Positions 7,276 through 12,507 of a stretch of 12,507 nt of DNA are shown in pieces. Below the pieces are notes generated by a model. That model was not told where the DNA came from, did no database searches, and was given only the letters and a program-made list of their open reading frames with translations. This stretch comes from JBEHYA01 sp048498415 (GTDB lineage: Bacteria > Pseudomonadota > Alphaproteobacteria > UBA9219 > RGZA01). Each line of letters begins with the position of its first letter. The stretch's first letter is position 1. The stretch covers positions 1-12,507 of the forward strand of contig JBEHYA010000061.1 in NCBI GenBank assembly GCA_048498415.1. Reading direction: 5' to 3'. Made by a program: the position numbers and the translations under genes.

Positions 7276-7902
7276 ATGGCGTTTGACGAGACACAGATAC
7301 CCCTTCGCATCGGTTTTGGCAGTCAGGGCGGGCCGGCGTTCTCCACCGAAATCGTGACGGTGGATGGCGGCTATGAAAAGCGCAATCAGAACTGGAGCCA
7401 GGCGCGCCGGCATTTCGATGCGGCGACGGGTTTGCGCAGCGCTGCCGATATCGCCACGCTGCTCACGTTTTTTCATGCGCGGGCGGGGCGCGCGCGCGGG
7501 TTCCGGCTGAAAGACTGGAGCGATTTTACGTCAGCGGCCGATAACACATCGGCGCCGGCCTTCAGCGACCAGCTGATCGGCACCGGCAATGGCAGCGCGA
7601 CTGCGTTTCAGCTTACCAAAACCTATACAAGCGGCGGGGTCAGCCATGTGCGGAATATTGTGAAGCCGGTAACGGCAACAACCGTGATTGGCGTTGCCGG
7701 CGTGCAATTAATGAGCGGCTGGAGCGTGGATACGGCCACCGGCATTATTACATTTTCCAGCCCGCCATCGGCAGCTTCGGCGATTACGGCGGGTTATCAA
7801 TTCGATGTGCCGGTGCGTTTTGATACCGACCAGCTGAATTTAAGCGTGGAAGATTTCACGCAATTATCGGCGCATATTCCGGTGGTGGAGATCCGGGCAT
7901 GA
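7276..7902 (+). CDS. DUF2460 distal tail protein, GTA gp12-like
   Basis: A 208-residue DUF2460 protein, the distal tail (Dit-like) ring of GTA-type baseplates that joins the tail tube to the hub. Features are IPLRIGFGSQGGPAFSTEIV (residues 8-27), NQNWSQARRHFDAATGLRSA, the FFHARAGRARGFRLKDWSDF segment (about residues 65-84), AFQLTKTYTSGG, and the ending FDVPVRFDTDQLN / IPVVEIRA. The start is set by GAAGGAT, 6 bases before the ATG. In RcGTA the tape measure gene lies between g10.1 and g12. Here the DUF2460 gene follows g10.1 directly with a 3-base gap, so the tape measure gene is not in that slot. It overlaps the next gene by 4 bases. Confidence 0.92.
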   Translation: MAFDETQIPLRIGFGSQGGPAFSTEIVTVDGGYEKRNQNWSQARRHFDAATGLRSAADIATLLTFFHARAGRARGFRLKDWSDFTSAADNTSAPAFSDQLIGTGNGSATAFQLTKTYTSGGVSHVRNIVKPVTATTVIGVAGVQLMSGWSVDTATGIITFSSPPSAASAITAGYQFDVPVRFDTDQLNLSVEDFTQLSAHIPVVEIRA

Positions 7903-8738
7903 AATCGGTTTCGGTCGGGCTTGCCGCGCATTTACTGCAATCCACCACCACGCTTGCCATGCTGGTGAAAATTTCACGCGTGGATGGCACCATTATGGGC
8001 TTTACCGGGCATGATCAGGATATTAGCTGGGACGGCGTGACCTATGCCGCGAACGGTTCGTTTGCAGCGAGCGCCATTGAGAACACAAATGCGCTTTCCA
8101 CCGATAATCTGGATATCACCGGCGTGCTTTCAAGTGATGCGATTAGTGACGCCGATATTGCGGCGGGGCGGTATGACCAGGCGCGGATCGATGTGTATTT
8201 GTGCAACTGGCAGGATTTAAGCCAGGGCACCATTCAGCTGCGCCGCGGCTGGCTGGGCGAGCTCACGCGTAAAGGCAGCGCCTATCAGGCGGAAGTGCGG
8301 GGGCTGCATGATTTATTGCAGCGCCCCGTGGGCGACGTGTTCAGCCCGGAATGCCGGCATAAATTAGGCGATAGCAAATGCACGGTGAATCTGGCGAGTT
8401 ATACCGTGACGGGCTCGGCCGCCGGCGCCTCTGACCGGCGCACGTTTGGGGATTTATCGCGGGGCGAACCGGATGGCACGTTTAACGGCGGGCTGGTCAC
8501 CTGGACGAGCGGGCAGAATGCCGGGCTATCCATGGAGATCAAAAGTTTTTATGGCGGGATTTTCGAACTGTGGTTGCCGATGCCCTACGATATTACCGGC
8601 GGCGATGGTTACAGCATTTACGCCGGTTGCGACAAGCGCTTCGATACCTGCCGCAATACGTTTAATAACCTGGTGAACTTTGGGGGCTTTCCCTATCTGC
8701 CGGGGCTGGACCGGATGCTGAATTATCCGGATGGGTAA
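7899..8738 (+). CDS. DUF2163 / phage BR0599-family tail hub protein, GTA gp13-like, with a four-cysteine cluster
   Basis: A 279-residue baseplate hub protein. The N-terminal DUF2163 part includes KISRVDGTIMGFTGHDQDIS (about residues 24-43), the middle has the RGWLGELTRKGSAYQAEVRG segment, and the C-terminal part has GCDKRFDTCRNTFNNLVNFG. Cysteines C152, C161, C244 and C251 resemble the ligand set of an iron-sulfur cluster, as known for phage lambda gpL and, to my knowledge, described for the RcGTA hub. The match here is by pattern only. It overlaps the DUF2460 gene by 4 bases (ATGA). Its last 77 bases are also covered, on the other strand, by the end of the first minus-strand gene of the cassette that follows. 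After it the plus strand has no phage gene for 1121 bases. Confidence 0.92.
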   Translation: MKSVSVGLAAHLLQSTTTLAMLVKISRVDGTIMGFTGHDQDISWDGVTYAANGSFAASAIENTNALSTDNLDITGVLSSDAISDADIAAGRYDQARIDVYLCNWQDLSQGTIQLRRGWLGELTRKGSAYQAEVRGLHDLLQRPVGDVFSPECRHKLGDSKCTVNLASYTVTGSAAGASDRRTFGDLSRGEPDGTFNGGLVTWTSGQNAGLSMEIKSFYGGIFELWLPMPYDITGGDGYSIYAGCDKRFDTCRNTFNNLVNFGGFPYLPGLDRMLNYPDG

Positions 8739-9138
8739 TTTTTAGTTCTTCGTTTTTGTGCTGGATCATCTCCCGGCACGCTTCGGCATACCCGATGTAA
8801 TCGGTTTTGGTGATGCGCGGATTTTTTTCTGCTATGGGATAGCTGAGGCGGATGACGCAGTACTTGGTTGCGGGTTCGCCCGTAAAGAGCTGACCTTCCA
8901 CCGACGTATCATATTCGATGGCGGAGGTCGTCTTATCTACTTTGAGCGTGCGAGTGGGTTCGCCCAGCATGATAATGGCGGCCTGACGCGGGAAACCGAC
9001 AAATAAATGCTGCTGGTCGAGAGCCGTATGGAGCTGCTCATTATCCATCCCATTTGCCGATGGCGTCACGCTGGTTTTTAGCGGCACGCCGACACAGGCG
9101 GAGAGGGTAAGAAAAAGGGCGGCAAGGATAATGCGCAT
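8662..9138 (-). CDS. Putative exported lipoprotein A of the antisense cassette, with C-terminal run-on into the hub gene
   Basis: A protein of 158 residues starting at ATG 9138, chosen because the paralogues begin MRFVF and MRLVF and this one begins MRIIL. An ATG at 9147, overlapping the stop of the upstream gene as TGATG, would add three residues and suggests coupled translation. The signal peptide is short and ends in the lipobox LSAC (C15), so the product is probably lipid-anchored. The mature part matches its two neighbours in outline: FVGF....MLGEPTRTLKV, EYD, KYCVIRLSYP and TDYIGYAEAC, with C94 and C121 spaced 27 residues apart as in both paralogues. The last 25 or so residues (from about KITHPDN) are encoded antisense to the 3' end of the hub gene and are Pro/Ser-rich without family likeness. 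That looks like read-through of a lost stop. Function is unknown; the fold may be BamE/SmpA-like (inference). Confidence 0.75.
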   Translation of the reverse strand: MRIILAALFLTLSACVGVPLKTSVTPSANGMDNEQLHTALDQQHLFVGFPRQAAIIMLGEPTRTLKVDKTTSAIEYDTSVEGQLFTGEPATKYCVIRLSYPIAEKNPRITKTDYIGYAEACREMIQHKNEELKITHPDNSASGPAPADRESPQSSPGY

Positions 9139-9146
9139 GGTTACCA

Positions 9147-9494
9147 TCACTGATGAAAGTTCAGAAAATAATCGCAGGTATCGGGAAAACCGAGATAGTC
9201 GGCTTTATCGATGATGGGATCCGGCCGGTTGTTGGCATACCAGAGGCGCAGCGTGCAGCTTTCGGAATGCGGCGGCGCATCGTAACTCGTGACGCGGCGG
9301 CGGGCGTGGTATTCCATCATGCGCCGGTTATCGCTTAAGCGCACCGTGCGCGACGGCCCGCCATAGCGAATAGTGATCTGATCGCGGGTGAGGCCGACAA
9401 AAGCTTTTTCGTAATACGCCGAATAGATATCGGCACGCAATGGCTGAATGCCAACGCATACGACACAGATTATGATGAGAAAAACGAGACGCAT
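9147..9494 (-). CDS. Putative exported protein B of the antisense cassette, signal peptide without lipobox
   Basis: A protein of 115 residues from ATG 9494. A longer frame upstream of it only shadows the next gene, and the start at MRLVFLIIIC aligns with the paralogues. The hydrophobic leader (residues 3-16) is followed by LRA, a plausible signal peptidase I site. The nearest Cys (C13, preceded by V) does not fit a lipobox, so this copy is probably secreted rather than lipid-anchored. The body closely resembles its upstream neighbour: YEK..VGLTRD, RYGGPSRTV.LSD, ME.H..RR, TLRLWY and PIIDKADYLG. By eye about 41 of the 84 residues aligned from YEK onward are identical. C80 and C107 are 27 residues apart and may form a disulfide. 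Its TGA stop overlaps the possible ATG of gene A, and 19 bases separate it from the upstream gene. Confidence 0.8.
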   Translation of the reverse strand: MRLVFLIIICVVCVGIQPLRADIYSAYYEKAFVGLTRDQITIRYGGPSRTVRLSDNRRMMEYHARRRVTSYDAPPHSESCTLRLWYANNRPDPIIDKADYLGFPDTCDYFLNFHQ

Positions 9495-9513
9495 GGCCCA
9501 CGCGGGATAGGAA

Positions 9514-9861
9514 CTAAAGAACCAGTTCACTACACGCCGCAGCTTCACCGATGTAATCCACCTTCTCGATAATCGGATTAGCGCTGCCGGCATGATACCA
9601 CAGGCGCAGATTGCAATGCTGCGTGTAACGGCCGGTATTATCGAGGGCGCGGCGGCTGGGGTGAAATTCCATAATCCGCACGCCGTCGCTGAGACTGACC
9701 GTGCGGCTGGGCGCGCCATAACGGGTAATCACGTCGTCGCGGGTAAGGCCGACGAGTTGCTTTTCATACGCGCGGGTAAGCGCGGCCCGACCGACCAGAT
9801 CGGGTGACGATTTTGCGCAGGCCGGCAGTAACAATAAAAGAGCGAGGAAGACAAAACGCAT
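9514..9861 (-). CDS. Putative exported lipoprotein C, first gene of the antisense cassette
   Basis: A protein of 115 residues, the same length as its neighbour B. The leader MRFVFLALLLLLPAC ends in a lipobox-like LPAC (C15; Pro at -2 is unusual but tolerated). The mature part has YEKQLVGLTRDDVITRYGAP (32-51), SRTVSLSDGVRIMEFHPSRR, CNLRLWY (C83) and PIIEKVDYIGEAAAC (C110). The outline of a short helix (GLTRDDVITRYG), then strands, then a Cys, a strand and a second Cys recalls small periplasmic BamE/SmpA-like lipoproteins of alphaproteobacteria. That is a resemblance, not an identification. A promoter-like element and an AAGAG ribosome binding site precede it inside the tape measure gene. Its ATG shares two bases (within CATG) with the tape measure ATG on the other strand. 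Confidence 0.82.
   Translation of the reverse strand: MRFVFLALLLLLPACAKSSPDLVGRAALTRAYEKQLVGLTRDDVITRYGAPSRTVSLSDGVRIMEFHPSRRALDNTGRYTQHCNLRLWYHAGSANPIIEKVDYIGEAAACSELVL
9845..9850 (+). promoter_or_regulatory. Ribosome binding site of the tape measure gene
   Basis: AGGAAG lies 9 bases before the ATG at 9860. It supports that start and shows that the tape measure gene is initiated independently after the long untranslated stretch through the antisense cassette. The site sits inside the signal-peptide codons of lipoprotein C on the opposite strand. Confidence 0.7.
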
Positions 9862-10522
9862 GGCTGATACTCTTGATCAGATGCAGAATAATTTATCGGC
9901 AACCGGGCAAGCGGTCAACGATCTGCAGGACGTTTTTCAGCGCCTGTTTGACCGGATGAATGCCGGTCTGAAGGAAAATGATACCAATTTAGGTAACTTT
10001 ACAAAGTCACTGCAAAAGTTCCGTGATGCGAACGAGAAGACGTTCGGCGATGCCGTTACAAATGCCATTAAAGGCAGTGACGGTTTCGGTGGTGCGATGT
10101 TGAAAATGAAAAGTTCGCTTGAGGATCTGGTCATACAAATGGCCGTGGTGAATCCTCTTTTGAATACTTTATTCGGCAATGATCGTGGGACAATTAATAA
10201 TTTCAGTAGCTTTGCCAATAAGCAGATAAGTTCCGGTACTGGGGGTCTTGTTGGCGATCTTTTCGGCGGCATCCTGGGTTTATTCGATGCGCGCGCGTTC
10301 GGCGGGCCGGTGAATGCAGGTCAGCCCTATTTAGTGGGCGAGCGGGGGCCGGAGTTGTTTGTGCCGCAGGCGGCGGGGCGCATTCAATCGAATGGCGGCG
10401 GGGGCGGCGTGAATATCACGATGAATATTACCGCCAATGATGCCGCGAGTTTCAGGGCCAGCCAGAACCAGATTGCCGCCGCCATGATGGATGCGGCGCG
10501 GCGCGCCAACCGTATTCGGTAA
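9860..10522 (+). CDS. Short phage tail tape measure protein, GTA gp11-like, in an unusual gene position
   Basis: A protein of 220 residues, close to the roughly 220 of RcGTA gp11, implying a short tail. Residues 1 to about 100 are polar and helical (LDQMQNNLSATGQAVNDLQD, FRDANEKTFGDAVTNAIKG). A Gly/hydrophobic stretch follows (GGLVGDLFGGILGLF, 128-142). The C-terminal signature is RAFGGPVNAGQPYLVGERGP / ELFVP (145-169), a poly-Gly linker, and VNITMNITANDAASFRASQN / QIAAAMMDAARRANR, diagnostic of this family. In RcGTA the gene sits between g10.1 and g12; here it follows the DUF2163 hub gene and the antisense cassette. The first part (9901-10260) is about 46% G+C by my count, well below the flanking phage genes, suggesting a mosaic join near residue 133. 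The peptidase gene starts 6 bases after the stop. Confidence 0.85.
   Translation: MADTLDQMQNNLSATGQAVNDLQDVFQRLFDRMNAGLKENDTNLGNFTKSLQKFRDANEKTFGDAVTNAIKGSDGFGGAMLKMKSSLEDLVIQMAVVNPLLNTLFGNDRGTINNFSSFANKQISSGTGGLVGDLFGGILGLFDARAFGGPVNAGQPYLVGERGPELFVPQAAGRIQSNGGGGGVNITMNITANDAASFRASQNQIAAAMMDAARRANRIR
9870..9874 (-). promoter_or_regulatory. Ribosome binding site of lipoprotein C
   Basis: AAGAG on the minus strand ends 8 bases before the ATG at 9861. It supports that ATG as the true start of the first cassette gene, although the codon overlaps the tape measure start on the other strand. Confidence 0.55.
9890..9918 (-). promoter_or_regulatory. Putative sigma-70-type promoter driving the antisense lipoprotein cassette
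   Basis: On the minus strand TTGACC (9918-9913) is followed by a 17-base spacer and TAAATT (9895-9890). This gives five of six matches at -35 and four of six at -10, including the key T, A and final T. The expected transcript start, near 9883, leaves a leader of about 22 bases before the ATG of lipoprotein C. The element lies wholly inside the 5' end of the tape measure coding sequence. Spacing and fit were judged by eye. Confidence 0.55.
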
Positions 10523-10528
10523 TTCAAA

Positions 10529-10930
10529 ATGCTTCACGAAAAAATTGCGTCGGCGGCCCTTGGCTGCCGCGGCACGCCGTTTCATCACCAGGGGCGCGTG
10601 CGCGGCATGGGGCTGGATTGCATCGGCGTGGTGGTGCATGCGCTAAAGGCCGCGGGGATTGAAGTGAATGATGCCACCGATTACAGCCGCAGCCCGGAAA
10701 ACGGCCGGCTGGAACAAAGCCTGATCGATCATGGTTTTGAAAAAGCGGATGCCATTCAGGCGGGTGATGTTTTGCTGTTTCGCTTTAACCAGCAGCCGCA
10801 GCATGTGGGCGTGGCGGTGAGCGATGCACGGTTTGTGCATGCCTTTGCCCCGGCCGCGCGCGTGGTGGAGACGGGGTTGGGCGAGATCTGGCAGCGCCGG
10901 CTGGTTGCGATCTATCGCTATAAGGAATAA
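10529..10930 (+). CDS. NlpC/P60-family tail peptidase, GTA gp14-like
   Basis: A 133-residue cell-wall peptidase carried at the tail tip, thought to open peptidoglycan during DNA entry. The papain-like catalytic set is visible: Cys31 in GMGLDCIGVVV, His92 in QHVGVAVSD, and a third polar residue probably His104 in FVHAFAP. QAGDVLLFRF (77-86) is the usual strand before the catalytic His. The length is normal for the TIGR02219-type phage family. It follows the tape measure gene by 6 bases and precedes the gp15-like gene by 3, with only a weak AAGGAA near that downstream start. No ribosome binding site of its own is obvious, which suggests coupling. Confidence 0.9.
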   Translation: MLHEKIASAALGCRGTPFHHQGRVRGMGLDCIGVVVHALKAAGIEVNDATDYSRSPENGRLEQSLIDHGFEKADAIQAGDVLLFRFNQQPQHVGVAVSDARFVHAFAPAARVVETGLGEIWQRRLVAIYRYKE

Positions 10931-10933
10931 TTC

Positions 10934-12507
10934 ATGGCTTCGATAGTTCTTACCGTTGCAGGCTCGGCGCTGGGCAATGCGATTTTGCCGGGGATTGGCG
11001 GCGCGGTGCTGGGTGGGCTGGGCGGCGCGCTGGGCGCGACGATCGATCAGAGCATTTTTGGCATTGGCGGCGGTGCGAACCGCACCATTAAGGGCCCGCG
11101 TCTCGATAGTTTAAAAATTCAGGATAGCAGTTACGGCAACGGCATTCCCATCATCTATGGCCGCGCGCGTCTGGCGGGGAATTTAATCTGGGCCAGCGAT
11201 CTCATTGAAACCATCACGACGACCGAGACCACCAGCGGCGGGGGCGGCAAGGGCGGCGGCAGCGCGACATCGACCACCACGGTGGAACGCGCCACCTATG
11301 CGGTGAATTGTGCGATTGCCATTGGGCAGGGGCCGATTGGCGGGATTGCCACCATCTGGGCGGATGGCAAAATTGTTTATGCCGGTGGCACCTGGGCGCC
11401 GGGCATTGTGGGCGATAGCGAATTTTATGTTGGGGATGCGACGCAGAACCCGTCGCCTATTATGGAAGCGGCATTAGGTAGTGGTTTGGTGCCGGCTTAT
11501 CGCGGCATTGCGTATGTAACGCTCTCGCAGTTGCAGCTTGGCAATTTTGGTAACCGTTTGCCAAATTTCACTTTTGAAGTGTTGCCGGCCAATGCCATGC
11601 CGCCTTTATGGCTGGGCGATACCGACCCCGGCCTGGTGGGCCGGCCCGATAGTTATTCCAACCCCGGCGCCGTCCCGGTGCTGCCGGTTTTAAAGCGCGG
11701 CGAGAGCACCAGCCGGATGGTGATGGGCGGGCTGAAAGAAAGCGGCACCAATTATAATTTTGTCGCGCTTGAATACGACGTGACCGGCAATGTGCCGCTG
11801 GAGATTGCCCGCACGCTCTCGGGTACCTTCGCACGCACCACCACGAACATTCAGGATGTCGGCTGGGGCGCTTCGCGCGACGGGCGGAAATTAGCATGCT
11901 ATATGCAGCATTTCGAGACCGGCAATCCGGCGGGGCTGGCCTTGTATGATGCCGCGTCGCGTACCTTTGGCGCGTGCATCACGGAAAATTTAGGCGCCAG
12001 CACAACGCATGTGCAGGTAATGTGGCTGGATGCGCAGCGTTTTGTGCTGCCCGATATTCAAAGCGGCCAGCATGGCCTGCGCGTTTATCTTGCAAGCGGC
12101 AATTCGATTGTGCCGCTGGGGTTTCATGGCGTGTGGGGCGCCGGCAGTTCCGCCACGCGTTTTGCGCTTCCTTTCGCGCAGTTTGTGCCGGTGCCGGGCG
12201 GCGTGCTGCAGCTGATGGCGAATTCCGCCACGGTGCCAACGAACTTATATGGCCGCTTTATTTACTGGGGCAGCGGCACGCTGGTGGCGAGCGATGAAGT
12301 CCTGATCACTGCCAGCATGGGCGGCGTGGCCATGGGGAATGCCGGGCTTTATGCGATTGGCAATAGCGAATTTGTGCTGGCGCGCTTCGGCACGTCTTCC
12401 ATCCGCCTGATGAGTTTTACCGCTAGCCTTAGCAGCGTAAGCGCCCGGGCCAGCACGTATGGCGGCGCGGGTTCGACCTCGGGGCTCGGCGCCTTCCAGC
12501 TCGACCC
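10934..12507 (+). CDS. gp15-like tail tip / host specificity protein, 5' part; runs off the right edge
   Basis: The frame stays open from ATG 10934 to the window end (524 codons seen). The N-terminus is a Gly-rich hydrophobic stretch (residues 3-45, GIGGAVLGGLGGALGATIDQ), usual in this family. Next comes GPRLDSLKIQDSSYGNGIPI (54-73), IYGRARLAGNLIWASDLIE, a Gly/Ser/Thr linker and CAIAIGQGPIGGIATIWADG (126-145), typical of alphaproteobacterial phage tail proteins homologous to the N-terminal part of GTA gp15. FGNRLPNFTFEV (205-216) ends this region. From about residue 300 on, short strand-turn units (GWGASRDGRKLACYM, VMWLDAQRFVL, FAQFVPVPGGVLQLM, LYAIGNSEFVLARFG) look like blades of a beta-propeller insertion (inference). 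It probably binds the cell surface and plugs the tail. AAGGAA of the upstream gene lies 6 bases before the start. Confidence 0.9.
   Translation, partial: MASIVLTVAGSALGNAILPGIGGAVLGGLGGALGATIDQSIFGIGGGANRTIKGPRLDSLKIQDSSYGNGIPIIYGRARLAGNLIWASDLIETITTTETTSGGGGKGGGSATSTTTVERATYAVNCAIAIGQGPIGGIATIWADGKIVYAGGTWAPGIVGDSEFYVGDATQNPSPIMEAALGSGLVPAYRGIAYVTLSQLQLGNFGNRLPNFTFEVLPANAMPPLWLGDTDPGLVGRPDSYSNPGAVPVLPVLKRGESTSRMVMGGLKESGTNYNFVALEYDVTGNVPLEIARTLSGTFARTTTNIQDVGWGASRDGRKLACYMQHFETGNPAGLALYDAASRTFGACITENLGASTTHVQVMWLDAQRFVLPDIQSGQHGLRVYLASGNSIVPLGFHGVWGAGSSATRFALPFAQFVPVPGGVLQLMANSATVPTNLYGRFIYWGSGTLVASDEVLITASMGGVAMGNAGLYAIGNSEFVLARFGTSSIRLMSFTASLSSVSARASTYGGAGSTSGLGAFQLD

Noticed and set aside
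9495..9719. N-terminal extension of gene B on the minus strand (frame open to 9719)
   Set aside because: The extension is the other-frame shadow of gene C. The start at 9494 gives a proper signal peptide aligned with both paralogues.
8758..9807. Plus-strand open frames opposite the cassette (8758-9006, 9153-9338, 9592-9807)
   Set aside because: They give no recognisable protein, have no ribosome binding sites, and mirror minus-strand genes that have signal peptides and paralogy with each other.
8662..9861. Lysis spanin (Rz/Rz1-like) interpretation of the small lipoproteins
   Set aside because: They are not nested, not Pro-rich like Rz1, have no inner-membrane partner with coiled coil, and are antisense to the late genes.
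1..12507. Calling the element a functional gene transfer agent
   Set aside because: The gene families fit, but the displaced tape measure gene, the extra capsid-block gene and the cargo cassette fit a GTA-related phage or prophage equally or better. The deciding genes are outside the window.
1..12507. tRNA, rRNA, CRISPR arrays, insertion sequences, attachment sites
   Set aside because: None seen by eye on either strand; Gly/Ser-rich codon runs such as those near 4720 and 11240 are ordinary protein linkers.

Overview
The window is the structural (head and tail) module of a siphovirus-type, HK97-fold element. It reads left to right in the order familiar from alphaproteobacterial gene transfer agents (RcGTA genes g1 to g15) and the temperate phages related to them. 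The composition is GC-rich, with long runs of short-spaced or ATGA-overlapping genes. The set of families (GTA-type TerL, DUF3168, GTA-family tail chaperone, DUF2460, DUF2163, NlpC/P60, gp15-like tail protein) points to an alphaproteobacterial host. I cannot assign a genus. No integrase, repressor, lysis gene or attachment site lies inside the window, so prophage versus domesticated GTA cannot be settled directly. A cargo cassette in the tail region argues for a phage or prophage.

Layout: a probable small terminase tail end (edge to 271) overlaps the large terminase (to 1424). Then come portal (1433-2635), prohead protease (2643-3203), major capsid protein (3226-4446) and a 131-residue capsid-linked protein of unknown role (4475-4870). 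A strong intrinsic terminator (4884-4921) separates this head block from the connector and tail block. That block holds the gp6-like connector, head closure, DUF3168 tail terminator, major tail protein, two tail assembly chaperones, DUF2460 distal tail protein and DUF2163 hub protein (4948-8738). After a 1.1 kb interruption come a short tape measure protein (9860-10522), an NlpC/P60 peptidase (10529-10930) and a gp15-like tail tip protein running off the right edge (10934 onward).

The interruption is the unusual part. Between the hub gene and the tape measure gene lie three tandem genes on the opposite strand (8662-9861). They encode related small exported proteins, two with lipobox signal peptides and one with a plain signal peptide. 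All three keep a pair of cysteines exactly 27 residues apart. The first gene of this minus-strand cassette shares its start codon bases (CATG) with the tape measure gene, and a good sigma-70-like promoter for it lies inside the tape measure coding sequence. The tape measure gene is also out of its usual GTA position, and its 5' half is AT-shifted.

The simplest reading is a phage whose late operon carries an independently transcribed, antisense 'moron' cassette of envelope lipoproteins. Such a cassette could be expressed in the lysogen, for example for surface change or superinfection exclusion, and opposed by late transcription. The cassette's function is inference; its architecture is visible in the sequence.
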